NCBI GenBank assembly: GCA_030142905.1
Contig: JASJOG010000109.1
Location: 542,001-606,000, forward strand
DNA: 64,000 nt
Direction: 5' to 3'
DNA from: Heliopora coerulea
Taxonomy: Eukaryota > Cnidaria > Anthozoa > Scleralcyonacea > Helioporidae
Positions 61,023 to 64,000 of this stretch are shown in pieces (the stretch's first letter is position 1; every line of letters begins with the position of its first letter). The notes beneath the pieces are model-generated. The model saw only the letters and a list, made by a program, of their open reading frames with translations. It was not told the origin of the DNA and made no database searches. The position numbers were made by a program, and so were the translations under genes.

Positions 61023-61504
61023 AACTTTTGTTTTCACACTTTTGTTATCGAGTCTTTCTTGTGACATTATGATGACAAGTAGCGTATGGCAACAACAAAG
61101 CAGTCTGGTTGCTTGGTCCACATTTGAACATAAGCATAAGGATAGGGTTAAAACAAAAGGCAAAACAAAGGAATGAAGTCAAGCCTGCGACATAAGGATT
61201 GTCGTTAGCATAAGCATGAGATCATAATCCAAACATAAGCCAAGAACCGAACAAAAGACGAAGCAAAGAAAAATTCTTGTTGTTTTATCTTTGCCAGTCC
61301 CAGAGGAGATGTCATGCTTTGTTCTCGTATTGATCTTGTCCTTATGCCTATATCGCTAGTGTGAACGAGGCTTCATCCGCAATGCAGCCTGGTTGTTGTT
61401 TACGCCGTGAAAATGATTTGAATGTGTGCTTGTGCCCGCATGGACTCTTGAAAATGCTGCTACGTGAGCCAGCTGTTATCTAGATATTAAATTCAATTCA
61501 ATGT

Positions 61505-62091
61505 TTTTATACTACCCCTGTTTGATTACTACGATGTAGTGTGGGGAGACCGGGGCAATAGTACTTTAATGCATTCTTTACAGATGTTACATAATAAGTC
61601 AACTAGGGAAATCCTTGATCTGCCATTTTTTTCTTCGGCCAGTAATGCATTAACTAAATTGGGTTGGATCTCATTAGATCGACGACGATCGAGGCATCGA
61701 GTAATTTTTGTGTACAAACGTATTAATGGCCTCACTGATTACGACTTTAATCCAATATTTAATAAATCAGTACACAGCTATAATACTAGGAACAAGGAGA
61801 ATATCAGGAAACCCTTGTCTAGACGACGCTGGGGTCATTGGACAGTATTATCATACGCATCTGATGACTGGAACAAAGTTGAACCCTCAAAAAGAGCTAT
61901 TAAGGAATTTCACGTTTTTAAGAAAGAACTTTACTTATTATTGTAAATATTGTTTACTTAACTGTTTAAATTTAGGTATAATATAGTGTTGATGTAGTGT
62001 ATTGTATAGTGTTGGTCCCAGATGAAAAGCACTGTATAAGTGATCTGGTTTACCTCATTAAAGATTATTTTCAATCAATCAATCAATATTA
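61505..62091 (+). mobile_element. LINE 3' end (CR1/L2-like), 5'-truncated
   Basis: The 135-codon frame (61539-61946) carries VWGDRG, LTKLGWISLDRRRSRHRV and YKRINGL, typical of the C-terminal tail of non-LTR reverse transcriptases. It is followed by a short 3' UTR and a (TCAA)n tail at 62076-62091, the microsatellite-like end of such elements. Everything upstream of the tail of the reverse transcriptase is missing. Confidence 0.85.
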
Positions 62092-62224
62092 AATTGATTT
62101 CCATAATGCGGTTTGGGTCGTCGCAGTCTTCGTAAATTACCTTCCGATTGTTTAATTTGCTTAACAACCCTAGTGGCTTTGACGAACATGTATCGCAATC
62201 ATTTTCAACCATAATGGCCACTCA

Positions 62225-62600
62225 GGCTACATCCACATGTATACGTTTTCAAATTTATGCGCTTTCGTTCAACTGCAAACGCTTTAAAATTATTGCGTCG
62301 AATGAGCGTTTTTGTATCGTATTCGCCTGTCCACGTGAGAACGCTGAAAACGATGGAAGTGTTTATTAAATCATGTTTGGCCAATCCAAATCACTAATCT
62401 CGATAGTGCTCTTCATGTTAGAGAACTGGGTCCAACACCGTTTTCGTTCGTCCACACGAAAACGAAGCGTTTCCGATAGTCTCCTATTTCGATGAAAACG
62501 ACTCCACCCACTCATCGTTTACGTGTGAACGGAAGGCTAAAATGGATAAAAAGGTACGCGTTTTCCTATGAAAACGCAAACGTGTGGATGTGGCCTCTGT
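62225..62600. repeat. MITE with AGGCCACATCCACA ends
   Basis: AGGCTACATCCACATGTATA is mirrored by the reverse complement of AGGCCACATCCACACGTTTG. Inside are many GTTTTC/GAAAAC words. Confidence 0.75.
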
Positions 62601-62649
62601 GGACCAGATAACCAGTGGCGTAGCCATTTTTAAATCAAAGACCCAGGTG

Positions 62650-63190
62650 GGCAAACTTCTGAAAATTTCCTAAATCTTCCCGCCTAGCTTTCTTGTTAGA
62701 TTTTTCCTAAATCACTTCCTAGCTTTCTAAATTTCTTCCTTATTTCTTAAATTCCCCCAGTTAAATTCCCCAAATCATGTCCTAATTAAATGTCTACATC
62801 GCTAAGTCCTTTTCTTCGTAAATCCAGTCCTTTTGAAACGACCACCTAAACTCTTCCCTTAAAAATCCCTTAATCCTTCTCAATTTATTTTCTTCCTATA
62901 TCATTTACTTCCTAAAGATCTTTGTTTCCGTCCCAAATATCTTCCTTCCAACGCTCCTTCCATCTCCAATCTCTTTCTTCCTAAATCCCTTCCTTCCTTT
63001 TCCAAATCTTTCCCATTCTTCCTAAGACACTTCCTATCTTTCTAAAGCGTTTTAATATCTCCCTAAATTGGTACATTCTTTCCTTTGTAAATTTCTATAT
63101 TCACTAGCACTCGATCCTTGCCTCCCTTCATTCCTTTTTATTTCTTTCAATTCCTTCCTTTCCAATTTTTCCTGAACCATTTTTTCTAGT
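62650..63190. repeat. Pyrimidine-rich tract of CTTCCTAAAT-like units
   Basis: About 540 bp of C/T-rich top strand repeat TTTCCTAAATC or CTTCCTTCC words irregularly, with no coding signal. Confidence 0.75.
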
Positions 63191-64000
63191 GGTCAAGTCG
63201 CCCACCCGGACCACCCTCTGGTTGTGCTACTGAAGGTAACCCGAGTTCTATTTCAGGGACACAGTCGCCACCGCCTCGTTCATTCAAAATGATTTGTATT
63301 ATTTGTATATATCTTGCGGGAGGTACAAAGTCGTCCGGAAACAGTATGCCTCGAACCCAAAAACCCGAGCGACCATATGAACACGGAGATTTTGATGGCG
63401 TTCCGTTTAAAAGTTCTGAAGCTGGTTGTCCGGATTAGTGTAATCTTCTTAGAAAAACTTCCGTTTCGCCGGCTCCAGCGCTGTCAAAGAACGTCAACCG
63501 CAAATTCGAGAGGAAACTATTCTCAAGTTTGCCTAATTTATGTGTGGTTTGTAACGTCACACTTAAGTGGTTATTGACGAAAAAGGTCTCTTTTTTCTTA
63601 ATGTGCAATGGATATTAAAGTCATTCACCAACGCCTCGATCAATCATGATCAAGTTTAGAATAACCTTGAAATCAACAAATGCTGGTTGGAACTCGAGCC
63701 TGAAAGAGGAGTGCTGACATTGCTGCTGTAACCAGAGCGCTGATTTGGTACTCTTCAAGGGCTGGGCACTACTTCTGCTCGACAACTACTACAGAAACTC
63801 TCTTCCACAGGTTTTTCTACAGCTCTTTAAACAATAAATCCAATTCTATGTGCATATTCGTTGGTCGTTACCCATGTTCTATCCCAAGATGGACAAACAG
63901 ATGGCATTCCTAAAACCGTGAACCAATGAGAACTCCCCGACTTGATATCACTAACCAATGACGTTGTTTCATTTGTATAGTCATTTGTCACGTGAGATGA
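63191..64000. other. No confident gene
   Basis: An 87-codon frame at 63314-63577 (+) is unsupported. Nothing else is recognised. Confidence 0.35.

Noticed and set aside
1..64000. CRISPR arrays, rRNA genes, bacterial operons
   Set aside because: No evenly spaced short repeats with unique spacers, no rRNA-like conserved blocks and no close-packed gene runs were seen.

Overview
The window looks like nuclear DNA of an invertebrate animal, most likely a cnidarian (coral or sea-anemone type). The base composition is AT-rich. Genes are split into small exons with GT/AG introns of 1 to several kb, and the introns are packed with foldback elements, MITEs, tRNA-derived SINEs, a hAT transposon, a Penelope-like fragment and a CR1/L2-like LINE tail. 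There is no bacterial-style gene packing, and most open frames longer than 60 codons are chance or lie in repeats. The taxon is an inference from repeat style and intron structure, not something proved here.

Two host genes can be rebuilt exon by exon from splice sites, reading phase and protein similarity. On the + strand (about 7369-30231) lies a Rho guanine-nucleotide exchange factor with a DH domain, a PH domain and a basic C-terminal tail; the PH portion most resembles ARHGEF39. On the - strand (45975 down to 35542) lies an RNF141-like RING-finger protein with an MGQ start and a complete C3HC4 RING. The two genes converge, with a Penelope-like fragment and short repeats between them. Each gene has a gap in reading phase showing that at least one further exon was not located.

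The most unusual object is a roughly 4.2 kb element at 19131-23316, bounded by nearly identical 57-bp terminal inverted repeats. It carries, on the - strand, a broken coding unit whose fragments read in order as family-B (protein-primed type) DNA polymerase, superfamily-1 helicase and GIY-YIG nuclease. It sits in an intron of the RhoGEF gene, 27 bp before a PH-domain exon. I do not recognise this as a named transposon or virus class.

Layout: 1-2200 no gene seen; 2157-4795 hAT transposon inside a telomere-like hairpin; 4800-7368 no confident gene; 7369-30231 RhoGEF gene with intronic repeats, including a 1 kb palindrome at 9228-10295 and the polymerase element; 30400-31300 microsatellite and Penelope-like fragment; 31300-35540 foldbacks and MITEs; 35542-45975 RNF141-like gene with a 42-bp minisatellite and tRNA-like tandem array in its introns; 46000-64000 no confident gene, with MITEs, microsatellites, a LINE 3' end at 61505-62091 and a pyrimidine-rich tract at 62650-63190.
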